A stretch of DNA of 64,000 nucleotides from contig NZ_KB898708.1 of the NCBI RefSeq assembly GCF_000377745.1, positions 62,001 through 126,000 on the forward strand, given 5' to 3'. This document shows positions 36,793 to 44,577 of this stretch, piece after piece (position 1 is the stretch's first letter; every line of letters begins with the position of its first letter). Source of the DNA: Gilvimarinus chinensis DSM 19667 (lineage in GTDB: Bacteria; Pseudomonadota; Gammaproteobacteria; Pseudomonadales; Cellvibrionaceae). The notes below the pieces were generated by a model. The model was not told the origin of the DNA. It ran no database searches and was given only the letters and a program-made list of their open reading frames with translations. The translations under genes and the position numbers were made by a program.

Positions 36793-37691
36793 TGAAAAGC
36801 ATCAGCAGCGGTCTTATTGAACAAAACGCGCAAGATACTTTTTTTAACAGCTCGGGCCTGGATGCTGTGCGCAAAATGGGGCGTGATGATAACCCTCAGG
36901 CTCTCAAGGCCGTGGCGCAGCAATTTGAGGCGATGTTTGTGCAGCAGATGTTTAAAAGCATGCGCGCTGCCAGTGAAGCTTTTTCAGAAGACAATTTTCT
37001 TAATTCGTCAGAAAGTCAGTTTTATCAGCAGATGCTGGATCAGCAGCTGTCTCTCGAACTGACAAAAGGCCGAGGTATGGGGCTCGCCGATGCGCTTTAT
37101 AAACAGTTGCAGCAAAGCTATGGCGAACAAGATCGCTCCGTATCAGAAGCAGCGGCGGGCAATATAAAACGCACTGATAACGTGCTGGCTCAGCCGATTG
37201 CCGCAAACCCGCCCGAAGGTTCGGCCCAGAGTTTTGTTGAAAGCATTAAGCCTTATGCAAACTGGGCGGCGGAGGTTCTGGGTGTGGATGCGAAAGCGCT
37301 TATGGCTCAGGCGGCACTGGAAACAGGTTGGGGCAAGCACGTTTTGCAAGACGAGCAGGGCAACAGCTCGTTTAACTTATTTAATATCAAAGCCAGTCGC
37401 GGTTGGAGTGGAGATGTTGTCACGCATGACACCACAGAGTACGAAGGCAATAACGCCTACACCGAAAATGCCGCGTTTCGCCGCTACAACTCGTTGTTTG
37501 AAAGCTTTTCAGATTATGTCGATTTAATGCGTAAACCGCGTTATCAAGACGCCTTGGCGGTAGGAGAGGATGGTGCTCAATTCGCCGAGCAGTTACAGCG
37601 CGCGGGCTATGCCACAGACCCTGATTACGCCAAAAAAATACAATCCATTATGCAGCGTTTAGACGTGGCCAGCGCCACTAACGAGGGTTAA
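36792..37691 (+). CDS. flgJ: Rod cap and peptidoglycan hydrolase FlgJ
   Basis: A 299-residue, two-domain FlgJ. The N-terminal rod-capping domain (about 1-110) has QQFEAMFVQQMFKSMRAASE. The C-terminal GH73 glucosaminidase domain (about 150-295) has AQAALETGWGKHVL, whose Glu is the expected acid catalyst, then FNLFNIKAS and a YTENAAFRRYNSLFESFSDY-type stretch. It clears peptidoglycan for the rod. It begins within the last base of flgI and ends 2 bases before flgK, indicating tight coupling. Confidence 0.96.
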   Translation: MKSISSGLIEQNAQDTFFNSSGLDAVRKMGRDDNPQALKAVAQQFEAMFVQQMFKSMRAASEAFSEDNFLNSSESQFYQQMLDQQLSLELTKGRGMGLADALYKQLQQSYGEQDRSVSEAAAGNIKRTDNVLAQPIAANPPEGSAQSFVESIKPYANWAAEVLGVDAKALMAQAALETGWGKHVLQDEQGNSSFNLFNIKASRGWSGDVVTHDTTEYEGNNAYTENAAFRRYNSLFESFSDYVDLMRKPRYQDALAVGEDGAQFAEQLQRAGYATDPDYAKKIQSIMQRLDVASATNEG

Positions 37692-37693
37692 TT

Positions 37694-40408
37694 ATGGGCG
37701 GCTTATTGTCGAACGCCATTTCTGGTTTGCAGGCGAGTCAAAACGCACTGCGCACAGCCGGACATAATATATCCAATGCCAATACTGCCGGGTTTAGTCG
37801 TCAGGAAGTGACCAACTCTACCCGTCCAGAGCAGTCTGTCGGTAACGCCGGCTATATCGGTAGCGGTGTCAATACCACCTCCATTGAACGAGTGGTGGAT
37901 CAATTTATTAATAGCCAGCTGCGTATGGACACCTCAGCCTATAATCAACTGGCAGCCTATAACCTGAATATCGGCAAAATTGACAGTCTGTTCGCAGATG
38001 GCAGCACAGGGCTTTCCAATGCGCTGCAAAATTTCTTTTCCGCGGTACAGAATGCGGCGGACGAACCCTCGTCTACACCCGCAAGGCAGTTGTTTGTGGA
38101 TCAGGCAGAGAGCTTATCGCTGCGCTTCAACCAATTATTTGGCCGCCTGCAATCACTGCAACAAGATGTGAATAGTGAGTTGAATACGGTAACGGATCAA
38201 ATTACCACTCTCGCACAATCGATTGCTGACCTTAATCAAAAAATTAGCCAAGCGGGTGGTTCAGCGAACGGCCCTAATGACCTGCTGGATAAGCGCGATG
38301 AAGCCTTGCGTCAATTGTCTGAATTGGTTTCTGTACAGTCGGTAGATGCCGGTGGTGGGCAGATAAACGTTTATATTGGCAGTGGCCAATCTCTGGTTGT
38401 CGGGACGAATGTGGGCAGCTTTTCGGTAGATCGTACTGGGCAAATTCAGCTGCGTAACGGGTCGCAAAGTGCCAATGTGACTAATCAAATCAGCGGCGGC
38501 AAGCTCGGTGGTTTATTAAATTTTCGCAACGACGTGCTAGAGCCGTCTATGAACGATTTGGGGCGTGTGGCGATTGCTCTGGCGGATGAATTCAATCGCT
38601 TGCAAGCCCAGGGTCTGGATTTAGACGGTGAATACGGTGCGAATCTTTTTGTGGATATTAATGATCCAGCGCTGATGCAAAACCGTGTTGTTCATGGGGA
38701 TAACCCCCCGCCGTCTGATCGGCAAATCTCCGTAACCATTGACGATGTGAGCCAGTTAAGCACCAGTGATTACGAGTTAAAAATGCCCGCAGGTTCAAGC
38801 AATTATGTGGTAACTCGTAAAAGTGATAACGAAGTTGTGGCTCAAGGTTTGTTGCCGGGTAATTTTCCTTTTGAAATCAGTTTTGACGGCGTGACGGTAA
38901 ACTTAGAGGCGGGTAGCTTTCAAGGTGGCGACACCTTTACCATTCAACCTACTCGAAACGGCGCGCGAGATATAGAAACACTGTTATCCCGCCCTGAAGA
39001 TCTGGCGCTTGCCTCACCGATTCGCACCGGTACTTCCTCCGGTAATACCGGCAGTGGTGTGATAAGTGCGGGTGACTTATTGCAGGTGACGAATGCCAAC
39101 GGCGAAACCCTGCCAATGTTCAGCAATGCCGGGGCGTTAAACCCTCCGTTGGTGATCAAGTTTACCTCGCCAACAACCTTTGATGTGTTGGACAACTCGG
39201 ACCCCAACAACCCGGTGCCGCTCAACCCGCCAATGAGCAATCTGGAGTTTACCCCGAATGTCGACAATCCGGTTTTTGGGACTGACCCTGGTTCGACCTT
39301 GGTGGTGGGGAATGGTACTGCTACAGGCCTCGGAAGCCGCCAGCCGGCTACGCTCGCGCCCGCTGATCCGGCACAGGCGAATAACTATCCGGCGGAGCGT
39401 TATACCTTCAGCTACACAGATCCAACCACTGGCGTGCAGCAAGAGCAGGTTGTGTTAACTACCCCTAATGCATCAGCCCAGCAAACGGCGGCAATGTTGA
39501 GCTCTGTGGCTGGCGTGGAGGCTAACGCTCATACTACTGCGACCATCGGAAATCTGAGCACTCCTTTTACGGACCCTTTGCAAATTACTCTTAATGGTCA
39601 AAACTTGATCGAGCAGGAGGCGGGTATGCTGGCCACTGGTGTACCAAACCCAGATAGCGATCCTGCGGGTTTTTACGAATATATGGCTGAGCAGATCAAT
39701 GCGAACCCAACGCTGATAGCGCAAGGGGCGTATGCGAAGGTTACGGCTGACGCTTCGGGTGAACCTCAACTCTTTATAAGTGTAGCCAGTGGTGCAGACG
39801 TAGACATACGCTTCGAAAGTGCTGCCAATACTGTATCGGTCTCTGATGGTGTCGGTGGTGCCTTAGAAACTCTGACAGGTGGGGGCGCTAATGCCATTAC
39901 CGTTGGTGGTCGTATCGATATCACCATGGCAGAAGGGGTTGAGCTAGACACCATTCCAGGCAACAGCCGCTTGCTGGGCGATAGCACGGCTGCCGATTTT
40001 GCCCAATCGAATTATCTGGGGTTTCAGGTAAGCATTAAAGGTCAGCCGGAATCGGGCGATACATTCACTATCGACTTTAACAGCGATGCCAGTAACGATA
40101 ACCGCAATGGTCTTAAGTTCGCCGCCCTTGAAACGCTGGGAACCATGGGTGATGACTCATTAAGTTTTGCGCAGGCCTACGGACGCCTGGTTGAGGATAT
40201 AGGCACAAAAAGTAATTTGTCGAACACCAACACCGAGGCCAGCAAAAGCCTGCTGGAGCAAACACAGGCGTTACGCGATAGCGTCTCTGGGGTTAACCTG
40301 GATGAAGAGGCGGCAAATTTGATTAAGTTTGAACAAGCCTACGGGGCGAATGCCCGGGTGATCTCCGTTGCCCGTGAACTGTTTGATACGCTGTTAAATG
40401 CTGTTTAA
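37694..40408 (+). CDS. flgK: Hook-filament junction protein FlgK (HAP1), enlarged
   Basis: A 904-residue junction protein, versus about 550 in E. coli. The canonical ends are MGGLLSNAISGLQASQNALR, HNISNANTAGFSRQEV and, at the C-terminus, GVNLDEEAANLIKFEQAYGANARVI in shortened form: NLDEEAANLIKFEQAY. Extra domains fill the middle. Residues about 358-420 (DYELKMPAGSSNYVV to GDTFTIQPT) form a beta-module shared with FlgL. Residues about 563-755 form a module resembling an insertion in FlgE, ending ITVGGRIDITMAEG. The composition is acidic with few lysines, typical of a surface-exposed marine flagellar protein. Confidence 0.95.
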   Translation: MGGLLSNAISGLQASQNALRTAGHNISNANTAGFSRQEVTNSTRPEQSVGNAGYIGSGVNTTSIERVVDQFINSQLRMDTSAYNQLAAYNLNIGKIDSLFADGSTGLSNALQNFFSAVQNAADEPSSTPARQLFVDQAESLSLRFNQLFGRLQSLQQDVNSELNTVTDQITTLAQSIADLNQKISQAGGSANGPNDLLDKRDEALRQLSELVSVQSVDAGGGQINVYIGSGQSLVVGTNVGSFSVDRTGQIQLRNGSQSANVTNQISGGKLGGLLNFRNDVLEPSMNDLGRVAIALADEFNRLQAQGLDLDGEYGANLFVDINDPALMQNRVVHGDNPPPSDRQISVTIDDVSQLSTSDYELKMPAGSSNYVVTRKSDNEVVAQGLLPGNFPFEISFDGVTVNLEAGSFQGGDTFTIQPTRNGARDIETLLSRPEDLALASPIRTGTSSGNTGSGVISAGDLLQVTNANGETLPMFSNAGALNPPLVIKFTSPTTFDVLDNSDPNNPVPLNPPMSNLEFTPNVDNPVFGTDPGSTLVVGNGTATGLGSRQPATLAPADPAQANNYPAERYTFSYTDPTTGVQQEQVVLTTPNASAQQTAAMLSSVAGVEANAHTTATIGNLSTPFTDPLQITLNGQNLIEQEAGMLATGVPNPDSDPAGFYEYMAEQINANPTLIAQGAYAKVTADASGEPQLFISVASGADVDIRFESAANTVSVSDGVGGALETLTGGGANAITVGGRIDITMAEGVELDTIPGNSRLLGDSTAADFAQSNYLGFQVSIKGQPESGDTFTIDFNSDASNDNRNGLKFAALETLGTMGDDSLSFAQAYGRLVEDIGTKSNLSNTNTEASKSLLEQTQALRDSVSGVNLDEEAANLIKFEQAYGANARVISVARELFDTLLNAV

Positions 40409-40433
40409 CCGACTTAGGTAAAGGTGGCGCACT

Positions 40434-41696
40434 ATGCGTGTGGCAACATCGCAAATATACAACATCGCTAATATCGGCATGAGTAACGCCCAGACGGCGT
40501 TGACTAAGACTCAGGAGCAGATGGCTTCGGGCAAGCGTGTATTAACGCCCGCCGATGACCCGGTAGCGGCCACGCAAATTCTGCAGCTTAACGAGGAGGT
40601 CTCGCGGCTGGATCAATACATTAAAAATATTGATGTGGCCGAAAACAGCTTAAACCTTGAAGAAACAGCGCTTGATAGCGTGCTGCTGCTGGTGCAGCGT
40701 ATGCAAGAGCTGGCTGTGAGTGCCGGTAACACCGCCGTGTTAACGCCTAACGACTACAAAGCGCTGGTGGCAGAAACCAACAGTCGCATTGACGAACTGT
40801 TGAACCTGCAAAACACCCGCAATGCCGCAGGGCAGTATATTTTTGCCGGCTATCAGGGCTCGACCCAGCCATTTAGCCGGGGCGCAGATGGGCAATTTAT
40901 CTACCACGGAGATGAAGGCCAACGGCAGATCAATGCCTCGGGGAGTGTGGCGGTCGATGTCAGCGACTCGGGGAAGCGGGTGTTTGTGGATATCCCGAGT
41001 GATAATTTCACCTTTTATACAGAAGCTAACCCCAACAACCGGTCTGATCCTCCGGCGCGGATCAATGTTGGGCAAGTGACCGATCAAGACACGTTTGATG
41101 AGTTGTATCCTGATGACTTAATCGTTACTTTCAGTCCCGATGGGTCTGGTGGAGCGCAATACACTATCACTAATCGCTCGACCGGAATGGTTATGCCCGG
41201 GCATGAAAATGAACCATTTGTTAGCGGTCAGCCAATAGAGGTTGCCGGTGCCAGCTTTACGATTACAGGCCAACCCCACCCAGGGGACGGAAGTACTGTT
41301 CCAGGTGACAGCTTTAGCTTGACCACTACCAACAAACAAAGTTTGGCAACTACGCTTACTCGCTTGAGTCAGGCGATGAATGCGGTCAATGAAACGCCTG
41401 AAAGCAAGGCCTACCTGGATGAAGTGGTAGCCCAAACCCTGGCTAACTTGGAAAATGCCGTCACGAATATATCGGTTGTACAAGGCGAGGTGGGGGCAAG
41501 GCTAAACACACTCGAGAGCACGCGTGAGCAAAATCTTGACAGTAAGCTCTACACAGACTCAGTGCTGACAGACTTACAAGCTCTGGATTATGCAGAGGCA
41601 TCAACGCGTTTAGAAATGCAAGAGCTAGTGCTGTCAGCGGCGCAAAAGAGTTTTGTTAAAGTCGCTAATCTGTCGTTATTCAGTTATATGTCGTAA
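40434..41696 (+). CDS. flgL: Hook-filament junction protein FlgL (HAP3)
   Basis: A 420-residue junction protein joining FlgK to flagellin. The N-terminus MRVATSQIYNIANIGMSNAQ, then QMASGKRVLTPADDPVAAT, is flagellin-like. The C-terminus includes YAEASTRLEMQELVLSAAQKS and VKVANLSLFSYM. Residues about 229-300 hold a beta-module (QYTITNRSTGMVM to GDSFSLTTT) resembling one in FlgK. It is longer than E. coli FlgL (about 317) because of this insertion. AAAGG lies upstream of the ATG. Confidence 0.95.
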   Translation: MRVATSQIYNIANIGMSNAQTALTKTQEQMASGKRVLTPADDPVAATQILQLNEEVSRLDQYIKNIDVAENSLNLEETALDSVLLLVQRMQELAVSAGNTAVLTPNDYKALVAETNSRIDELLNLQNTRNAAGQYIFAGYQGSTQPFSRGADGQFIYHGDEGQRQINASGSVAVDVSDSGKRVFVDIPSDNFTFYTEANPNNRSDPPARINVGQVTDQDTFDELYPDDLIVTFSPDGSGGAQYTITNRSTGMVMPGHENEPFVSGQPIEVAGASFTITGQPHPGDGSTVPGDSFSLTTTNKQSLATTLTRLSQAMNAVNETPESKAYLDEVVAQTLANLENAVTNISVVQGEVGARLNTLESTREQNLDSKLYTDSVLTDLQALDYAEASTRLEMQELVLSAAQKSFVKVANLSLFSYMS

Positions 41697-41706
41697 TGGG
41701 TTCCTA

Positions 41707-42045
41707 ATGTTGAGTGATCAAAAGGTCAACTGGAAAACCGTCATCCAGAGGGCAGAAAAGACAAACGCTTTGCTATCCGAACTCGCCGCATCGGCCAGCT
41801 GGGATGAGTTTTATCGTACTCTGGAAACCCGCGATCAACATTTGGCACTGCTGGCCCGCGAACCCTTGGAGTCGTTGCCTGAGAATGAAAGTCTGGAGCT
41901 GAGCGAACGTGTGTCACGTCTGGCCGAACAAAACCAGGCGCTGGTGGCTTTGGCCGAAGCTCAAAAGCAGAATTTGCAGCATAACCACCAGCAAACGGTT
42001 AAGGGCCGTAAAGCTGTAAAGGCTTATAAAAAATCAAATACGTAA
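41707..42045 (+). CDS. Small FliT-like putative flagellar chaperone
   Basis: A 112-residue, helical, soluble protein between flgL and fliC. I chose the ATG at 41707, after the flgL stop; a longer frame would overlap flgL by 44 bases. Helices are suggested at about 8-30, 32-50, 58-90. The end, RKAVKAYKKS preceded by LAEQNQALVALAEAQKQ, resembles FliT-type chaperones, which often end in RKALxAY. The likeness is by pattern only. The position suggests a chaperone or regulator for a late export substrate, perhaps FlgL or flagellin. It has no promoter of its own that I can see. Confidence 0.6.
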   Translation: MLSDQKVNWKTVIQRAEKTNALLSELAASASWDEFYRTLETRDQHLALLAREPLESLPENESLELSERVSRLAEQNQALVALAEAQKQNLQHNHQQTVKGRKAVKAYKKSNT

Positions 42046-42125
42046 TTGATCTTCCCCTTTGAAAGCTTAAAAACAACAATAAAAACAATAAGTTATAATT
42101 TTTCAAAAAAGTCAGTAAAAAATCC

Positions 42126-42152
42126 TAAAGCTTCCCAGGAACAGACCGATAA
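42126..42152 (+). promoter_or_regulatory. Sigma-28 promoter for fliC
   Basis: TAAAGCTT, 11 bases, ACCGATAA: 14 of 16 positions match the FliA consensus. It implies a leader of about 88 bases. Two GGA-containing motifs (CAGGAA and TAGGAG) lie just before the ATG. Confidence 0.88.
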
Positions 42153-42246
42153 CCTACTCAGAAGCCAAAACCCATTCAGCGGCTTCAATAATCGGCTGAT
42201 CACAGCTGGCAAGACTGTGAACAGGAAATAACTTAGGAGATTACTC

Positions 42247-44013
42247 ATGGCTCTAGTAATTAATACCAACGTTGCCTCCCTGAATACTCAGCGCCAGCTG
42301 TTGCAATCAGGCAACGCCCTTGACCAAGCAACCGAGCGTCTGTCGTCCGGTAACCGCATTAACTCTGCTAAAGACGATGCCGCCGGCTTGGCCATTGCTA
42401 ACCGCATGACCTCACAGGTACGCGGTTTGGACCAGGCGGTTCGTAACGCTAACGACGGCGTATCTATGATTCAAACCGCAGAGGGTGCCCTGCAAGAGGT
42501 AACCAACATCCTGCAACGTATGCGTGAACTGTCGGTACAGTCTGCTAACGGCATCTACTCTAACGATGACCGCGCCCGTCTGGACTCTGAAGCCCAGCAG
42601 CTAAAGCAAGAGTTGGGTCGTATTGCAAAAGAAACTACCTTTAACGGTCAGGCTTTGTTGGATGGTAGCTTGAAGGATACCGCGCTTCAGGTGGGTTCTG
42701 AGCAAAATCAAACCATCAGTATTTCTGTTGGATCTTTTAGTGCCAACTCTTTGGGTGGCAGCTCTGGCGATGTGGTTGGTGAGGCTGCAACTGGCTTGGC
42801 TGCACTGAGCGCTTTTACTGGCGCTGATGCTGATACCACTTTGTATGTAAACGACGTAGCTCTTAGCAGCCTTGCAGACGCTGCAGCGGGTACAACTCTT
42901 AATGAGAAGCTGGCAACCATCAATTCTGACCTTGAAGGTAAGAACGTGGAAGCAAGCGCTCTGGTTTCAACCGAGGGCCTGAGTACTGGTGACGGTCAGC
43001 TGACAGCCGGTACTGACACCCTGACCATCGCTGTGACTGACGGCGACGGCAATGCACAGTCCTTTGTGTTGACTGGCACCAATAACATGGAAGAGCTGGT
43101 ACAGAAAATTAACGATGACACCACTGTAAGTGCGAGCCTGAACGATAAAGGCCGCTTGGTACTTTCCCAAGAAAACGTGGTGTCAATCACGGTAACCGGT
43201 AGTGGTACTGCAGCACTGGATGCCGCTGGTTTTGACGGCACTGAAACAGACGGAAACTTCCGCTTGAGCTTCAATGACACCAGTAGTGACGGCGCCGGCG
43301 TTAAAGTTGAGGGTGGTGATGATGCCGCTGCCACTGCGACCATGATGACCAACCTAGCCGCATTGGGTCTGGATGCTGTGGACAATGAAGGTAACCTGCA
43401 GGGTGCCGCCACCACCACCCAAAATGACTTAAAAGAAGGTGACTTGATCATTAACGGTGTGGCAATCGGTAAAGTGGATGCCGGCGCTGATGCTGATGAA
43501 CAAGCAGACAACCTTATCGAAGCTATCAATAAGGTCAGCAACCTGACTGGCGTGGTTGCATTCCAAGGTGAACAAGGTACTGCGGCGATCGCATTGGGTA
43601 GCACCAGTGGTGACTTGAGCATTAAGTATGGTGATAATGCGGCTGCTTCTATTGCCACCGACACAGGCCTGCAGGAGCGTAATTCCGCTTCAGGCGCTGG
43701 CTCTGTTGCCAGCATTGACATTTCCACTGCCGCAGGCGCTCAAAAGGCCATCGGTATTTTGGATGATGCCATCGGCCAGGTGAGTGAAACCCGCGCCGAC
43801 CTCGGTGCTGTCAACAACCGTTTGGATTTCACCGTGTCTAACTTGACCAACGTGTCAGAGAAGACTTCAGCGGCCAAATCGCGGATTATGGACGCAGACT
43901 TCGCCCAGGAGACTGCCAACCTGAGTAAAGCCCAGGTACTACAGCAGGCGGCTACCGCCATGCTGGCCCAGGCTAACTCCCGTCCGCAGCAAGTACTGTC
44001 GCTGCTGCAGTAA
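42247..44013 (+). CDS. fliC: Flagellin FliC
   Basis: A 588-residue filament subunit and the only flagellin in the window. D0/D1 ends are canonical: MALVINTNVASLNTQRQLLQ, SSGNRINSAKDDAAGLAIANR and the C-terminal LSKAQVLQQAATAMLAQANS followed by RPQQVLSLLQ. The central region (about 175-470) is Asp/Ala/Thr-rich and has at least two Flagellin-IN-like segments (near DTLTIAVTDGDGNAQ and DLIINGVAIGKVD). It lacks cysteine, as expected. TAGGAG precedes the ATG. A strong terminator lies 11 bases after the stop, so it can be made as a single abundant message. Confidence 0.97.
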   Translation: MALVINTNVASLNTQRQLLQSGNALDQATERLSSGNRINSAKDDAAGLAIANRMTSQVRGLDQAVRNANDGVSMIQTAEGALQEVTNILQRMRELSVQSANGIYSNDDRARLDSEAQQLKQELGRIAKETTFNGQALLDGSLKDTALQVGSEQNQTISISVGSFSANSLGGSSGDVVGEAATGLAALSAFTGADADTTLYVNDVALSSLADAAAGTTLNEKLATINSDLEGKNVEASALVSTEGLSTGDGQLTAGTDTLTIAVTDGDGNAQSFVLTGTNNMEELVQKINDDTTVSASLNDKGRLVLSQENVVSITVTGSGTAALDAAGFDGTETDGNFRLSFNDTSSDGAGVKVEGGDDAAATATMMTNLAALGLDAVDNEGNLQGAATTTQNDLKEGDLIINGVAIGKVDAGADADEQADNLIEAINKVSNLTGVVAFQGEQGTAAIALGSTSGDLSIKYGDNAAASIATDTGLQERNSASGAGSVASIDISTAAGAQKAIGILDDAIGQVSETRADLGAVNNRLDFTVSNLTNVSEKTSAAKSRIMDADFAQETANLSKAQVLQQAATAMLAQANSRPQQVLSLLQ

Positions 44014-44024
44014 GACTGAATCGG

Positions 44025-44048
44025 CCCGCCGGATCACCGGCGGGTTTT
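44025..44048 (+). terminator. Intrinsic terminator after fliC
   Basis: CCCGCCGG, ATCA loop, CCGGCGGG, then TTTT: an 8-bp all-GC stem directly after the flagellin gene. Confidence 0.9.
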
Positions 44049-44067
44049 ATAGATTGAGGATTAAGCT

Positions 44068-44457
44068 ATGAATGAAGTAAGCGCAACAGGAGCGGAGCGG
44101 TTAATGCCCGTTAATTCTGGGGCGGCTTCATCAGCACAGGCAAGCGCCGCCAATCAAAGCGGTAAAAGTTTGCCGCCCGAAGGTCAAAAGCCCAAGGCGG
44201 AGGAACAGCAGAAAGTATCTGAAGGCGACTTTCAAGAGAGTGTTAAGCAAGCGGTAGCCCATATGAACGAGTTCATACAGTCTACCCAGCGCGACCTGCA
44301 GTTCAGCTACGACAGTGACTCAGGTGACACCATCGTGAGAGTGGTTGATAGCTCTACCCAAGAGCTGATTCGCCAAATTCCGGATGAGATTTTCTTAAAG
44401 CTGGCCCGTGAATTGAATGCAGGTGAGCCGGTACCCTTACTGACTGCTCAGGCATAG
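44068..44457 (+). CDS. flaG: FlaG family protein
   Basis: A 129-residue protein of the FlaG family, found beside flagellin in polar-flagellum bacteria, where it affects filament length. The first 60 residues are polar and disordered. The conserved part is about 65-125: VAHMNEFIQSTQRDLQFSYD, then TIVRVVDSSTQELIRQIPDEIFLKLA. It sits between two terminators, so it is expressed by read-through from fliC or from an unseen promoter. Confidence 0.9.
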   Translation: MNEVSATGAERLMPVNSGAASSAQASAANQSGKSLPPEGQKPKAEEQQKVSEGDFQESVKQAVAHMNEFIQSTQRDLQFSYDSDSGDTIVRVVDSSTQELIRQIPDEIFLKLARELNAGEPVPLLTAQA

Positions 44458-44474
44458 AGTCAAACCAACGCTTT

Positions 44475-44500
44475 AAAGGTGCCCCAGGGCACCTTTTTTT
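44475..44500 (+). terminator. Intrinsic terminator after flaG
   Basis: AAAGGTGCC and GGCACCTTT form the stem, followed by T residues (44494-44500), 17 bases after flaG. Confidence 0.9.
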
Positions 44501-44506
44501 ATGGGC

Positions 44507-44533
44507 TAAAGTTATCTGTGGTTGGGTCGATAA
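44507..44533 (+). promoter_or_regulatory. Sigma-28 promoter for fliD
   Basis: TAAAGTTA, 11 bases, GTCGATAA: 14 of 16 positions match the FliA consensus. It begins 6 bases after the flaG terminator, 45 bases before fliD, so fliD should be a late gene. Confidence 0.85.
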
Positions 44534-44577
44534 CAGTGTATACGGGCATTTTTCTTCTCGTTTTTTCGGAGTAGGGC

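Noticed and set aside
42996-43727. A 243-codon minus-strand frame inside fliC
   Set aside because: It is Ser/Ala/Leu-rich with no family resemblance or promoter, and lies wholly within the flagellin gene, whose low-complexity centre leaves the other strand open.
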